Assembly (NCBI GenBank): GCA_023700845.1
Contig: JAMPYD010000011.1
Span: 1-15,660 of the forward strand
DNA from: Elusimicrobiota bacterium
Lineage (GTDB): Bacteria > Elusimicrobiota > Elusimicrobia > UBA1565 > UBA9628
Direction: 5' to 3'
DNA: 15,660 bases
A model generated the notes under the pieces. That model had not been told where the DNA came from. It made no database searches and worked only from the letters and a program-made list of their open reading frames with translations. Of the stretch, positions 13,462 to 15,660 are shown one piece after another. Both the position numbers and the translations under genes were made by a program. The first letter of the stretch is position 1. Every line of letters begins with the position of its first letter.

Positions 13462-14659
13462 TTTCCTTTTTCCAGAGGTGAGGCGAGCGCGCGTTGTCGA
13501 TCACTTCCCGGAAGCGCTCCTCGGTGATGTCGACGTACTTCAGGAATTCCTTGAAGTATTTCTTCGGGAATTCCCCGTCGAATCTTCTGACCAGGGCGAC
13601 GCCTTCCTCACGCGTGATATCCTTGCTCCTGACCTCCTGGGCCGCGTCGTAGGTCGCGCGACCGATGCCGAACTTGATGAAGGTCGTGTAGTAGTGGAAG
13701 CCGTCGATCTTGTCGTCGAGGCTGTTATATTTGGAGTAGGTGCCCTCGGTTCGTTCGGGGTTGGCCGCGAAGTTCGTGTGCTCGACCGAGTAGTAGTAGC
13801 AGCTCTGCGGATGCCATTTGAGGTAGTAGCCGAGGTAGCGGATGTCGATTCCTCCGCGATCCATTGCCTGCGCGCCGATGGGAAGATAGGCCTCGAGTTC
13901 GCACTGGGGCACCTTGTGCTCCTCGCGCAACTGCCGCACCGAGACGCCGCCGAGGAAGAGCTTGTCGTGGTCCCGGTGCTCGTCGCTGAAATACTTCGCG
14001 TCGCGCTTCGCCTTTAGATTCTCCGTCGTGGGGTTCCCGTACTCGGCCTCGTTCTCCCCGTAAAAAATGAGCTTGATTCCGTGGCGCAGGGCCACCTTGG
14101 GCGCGAGGTTCTTTTGTCCCAGTATGAACGGCTGGAACGGGTGGACGAGATTCTCGAACGCGAGCTTCGTGATGAGGCGATGAACCCGGCCATTGGGGGT
14201 GGTCAGCTCGTTGTCAAATCCACCGATGTGGAGCCAGTTCTGGAAGTTCTGCCAGCCCACGTCGGTGTAGAGGTGGGGGGCCCAGGTGCAGGTGAGCGGA
14301 TTCATGCCGAATTTATATTTGAGGACATGGGCCGCGTAGATGCTGTCCTTGCCGCCGCTTCCGGGGACGAGAACGTCGTACGAGCCGTCCTTGCTCCGAT
14401 AGCGGTCGAGCAGGTCCCGCAACTCCCTCTCGCGCCCGGCCCAATCGATCTTATCCTTAAGCTCGGCGTGCCGGCAGGCGTCGCAGACCCCGTCCTTGTC
14501 GAAATGGATGGTCTCCCGGGCGGTATCGGCGGTCACCTTGAACTCTTGAATGGAGTTGGGCCGCTGGTTGGAAATGACGCACTTTCGGCAGAACTCCACT
14601 TTCGCGGGCAGGCCGAATTTGACCTCTAGTTGAGCGCCAGCCAGTTCTTCATGAGCCAT
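13427..14659 (-). CDS. N-acetyl sugar amidotransferase, WbuX/WbpG/PseA family
   Basis: 410 aa. The family converts an N-acetyl group on a sugar to an acetamidino group using ammonia and ATP. The N terminus has two Cys pairs, CRKC (24-27) and CDAC (59-62), probably a zinc site, followed by the PP-loop ATPase signature PGSGGKDS (99-106). Later family blocks include FYGENEAEYGNP and the Tyr-rich GYYLKWHPQSCYYYSVEHT. Homologues act with HisH/HisF paralogues in O-antigen loci (WbpG), or alone or with such partners on nonulosonic acids (PseA). The hisH and hisF genes lie directly upstream here. ATG 14659 has GGAG 10 bases upstream and overlaps hisH by 34 bases. A longer reading to 14731 lies wholly inside hisH and is not needed. 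It is about 30 residues longer than many homologues at the N terminus. Confidence 0.92.
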   Translation of the reverse strand: MAHEELAGAQLEVKFGLPAKVEFCRKCVISNQRPNSIQEFKVTADTARETIHFDKDGVCDACRHAELKDKIDWAGRERELRDLLDRYRSKDGSYDVLVPGSGGKDSIYAAHVLKYKFGMNPLTCTWAPHLYTDVGWQNFQNWLHIGGFDNELTTPNGRVHRLITKLAFENLVHPFQPFILGQKNLAPKVALRHGIKLIFYGENEAEYGNPTTENLKAKRDAKYFSDEHRDHDKLFLGGVSVRQLREEHKVPQCELEAYLPIGAQAMDRGGIDIRYLGYYLKWHPQSCYYYSVEHTNFAANPERTEGTYSKYNSLDDKIDGFHYYTTFIKFGIGRATYDAAQEVRSKDITREEGVALVRRFDGEFPKKYFKEFLKYVDITEERFREVIDNARSPHLWKKENGDWKLRHLID

Positions 14660-15255
14660 AATCCGGTCTCTCCGCTTTTTTCGGGATGGAATTGACAGCC
14701 GTGGACGTTGCCCGAGCGCAGCGCCGAGCAAAATTCCCCGCCGGCATAGGGGGTCATCGCGAGACGGTCTTCGGAGCGAGCCGGCTCCGCGACGTAGGAA
14801 TGGACGAAATACATGAAGGAGCCGGCCGGGAGCCCTCCCAGCGGCGTGCCGGCCCAGTCAGCGGCGGGTTTGAGGCGGTTCCAGCCGACGTGGGGAATCT
14901 TGAAATCGCCGGCCGACGCGAAGCGCACGACGCGTCCGGGTATCAGGCCGAGGCCCTCATGCCGGCCGAACTCCGAACCCTCTTCGAGCAGGAGCTGCAT
15001 GCCGAGGCAGATGCCGAGAAGGGGCCGGCCCGAAGCGCGGAACCGTTTGAGCGGCTCGATGAGGCCCCTCTGCCGGAGGCCTTCCATTCCGTCGCCGAAG
15101 GCCCCGACGCCGGGCAGGATGAGCCGCGGGGCTGCTTCGATGGCGGCAGGATCGGAGGTGACCTGTACGTCGCAGCCCAGTTTCCGCAGGGCCCCTTCGA
15201 TACTGTAGAGGTTGCCCCGTCCATAATCGACGACGGCGACGCGCGTCTCGCTCAT
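14626..15255 (-). CDS. hisH: HisH-type glutamine amidotransferase subunit
   Basis: 209 aa, full length. This class I glutaminase releases ammonia from glutamine and channels it to a HisF partner. The triad is intact: nucleophile C83 in GICLGMQ, and H190 and E192 in FHPEKS. Also seen are VDYGRGNL (9-16) and ILPGVGAFGDGM (46-57). The ATG interlocks with the hisF stop (ATGA). A longer in-frame extension overlaps hisF in another frame and is not used. Directly downstream is a WbuX-type N-acetyl sugar amidotransferase, and no other his gene is visible. A role in acetamidino-sugar formation is therefore more likely than histidine synthesis. Confidence 0.93.
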   Translation of the reverse strand: MSETRVAVVDYGRGNLYSIEGALRKLGCDVQVTSDPAAIEAAPRLILPGVGAFGDGMEGLRQRGLIEPLKRFRASGRPLLGICLGMQLLLEEGSEFGRHEGLGLIPGRVVRFASAGDFKIPHVGWNRLKPAADWAGTPLGGLPAGSFMYFVHSYVAEPARSEDRLAMTPYAGGEFCSALRSGNVHGCQFHPEKSGETGLWLMKNWLALN

Positions 15256-15660
15256 GGCCGGACCGGAATCCCTTGGGCGGCAAGCGCTTCTTTGACCGCG
15301 GAGATGGAGCAGGAGCCGTAGTGGAACACGTGAGCCGCCGATACCGCGTCGGCCTGTCCCGATCGCACGGCGTCTTGAAAATCCGATATTTTCCCGGCGC
15401 CGCCGCAGGCGATTACGGGAATGGCGACGCTGCGGGAGACCCGGGAGATCAGCTCGAGGTCGTAGCCCCGCTTCGTACCCTCCTGATCGATCGAGGTCAG
15501 AAGGATTTCTCCGGCTCCGAGGTCGGCGCCCCGGCGCGCCCAGTCCAAGGCATCGGTTCCGCTGCGCTCGCGGCCGTTGTCGGTATAGGCTTCCCAGCGC
15601 CCGTCGGGCTGACGTTTGGCTTCGATCGAGAGGACGATGCATTGTGAACCGAAAGCCCGC
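15252..15660 (-). CDS. hisF: HisF-type ammonia-using cyclase subunit (partial, N-terminus beyond window)
   Basis: 136 C-terminal residues are visible. The beta/alpha-barrel landmarks are RAFGSQCIVLSIEAKR, WEAYTDNGRERSGTDAL, GAGEILLTSIDQEGTKRGYDLELI, IPVIACGGAGK and AAHVFHYG, all standard HisF blocks. The Asp of LLTSID, corresponding to D176 in the Thermotoga enzyme, is kept. The second catalytic Asp (D130, normally in a VxxIDxK motif) is Glu here (SIEAK). In histidine synthesis D130 acts in catalysis, so the change suggests a paralogue whose chemistry has drifted, or one that mainly conveys ammonia. It overlaps hisH by 4 bases. The N-terminal half with the other catalytic Asp (D11) is outside the window. 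Confidence 0.92.
   Translation of the reverse strand, partial: RAFGSQCIVLSIEAKRQPDGRWEAYTDNGRERSGTDALDWARRGADLGAGEILLTSIDQEGTKRGYDLELISRVSRSVAIPVIACGGAGKISDFQDAVRSGQADAVSAAHVFHYGSCSISAVKEALAAQGIPVRP

Noticed and set aside
14626..15660. hisH and hisF as part of a histidine biosynthesis operon
   Set aside because: No other his gene is visible, the next gene is WbuX-type, and HisF has the D130-to-Glu change. Flanking sequence to the right could still overturn this.

Overview
This is a GC-rich, gene-dense bacterial window that looks like a nonulosonic (sialic-acid-like) acid and surface-glycan biosynthesis island. Fourteen genes, two of them cut by the window edges, fill almost all of it. Most neighbours overlap by 4 to 35 bases or abut, and the largest gap is 67 bp. 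No rRNA, tRNA, IS element, CRISPR array or phage gene was seen. The composition, the many GTG/TTG starts and the gene set fit a Gram-negative-type bacterium, perhaps from a little-cultivated phylum. I cannot assign taxonomy from sequence alone.

Layout. (1) Bases 1-4588, minus strand, read right to left: a methyltransferase with a zinc-ribbon-like N terminus, a GT2 glycosyltransferase, then neuB, neuC and neuD (cut at base 1). (2) Bases 4609-7894, plus strand: a PseF-like CMP-sugar synthetase, an RSH-like HD protein with a changed metal motif, an SDR with a changed catalytic motif, and an APH-fold kinase. (3) Bases 7891-10731, minus strand: a 67-aa orphan, a short DUF115/Maf-like protein and a B12-binding radical SAM enzyme. 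(4) Bases 10799-15660, minus strand: hisF (cut), hisH, a WbuX/PseA-type amidotransferase, a 654-aa GT-B-like protein and a NeuA/LegF-like CMP-sugar synthetase.

Likely joint function (inference). NeuC makes a free 2-acetamido-mannose-type sugar and NeuB condenses it with PEP into a nonulosonic acid. NeuD or the SDR/kinase set may modify the sugar. WbuX with HisH and HisF would supply ammonia to turn an N-acetyl into an acetamidino group, as in Pse5Ac7Am or Leg5Am7Ac-type sugars. The two cytidylyltransferases activate the product or products. The DUF115 protein, related to flagellin Maf glycosyltransferases, is a candidate transferase to protein or glycan, and the radical SAM enzyme may modify the acceptor or the sugar.

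Regulation. Two promoters with 17-bp spacers (upstream of neuB and of the 67-aa gene) each carry the same 17-bp palindrome, TGTTCA-N5-TGAACA, at the predicted transcription start. Three units appear to have start codons only 7 to 9 bases after a -10 box, which suggests leaderless mRNAs.
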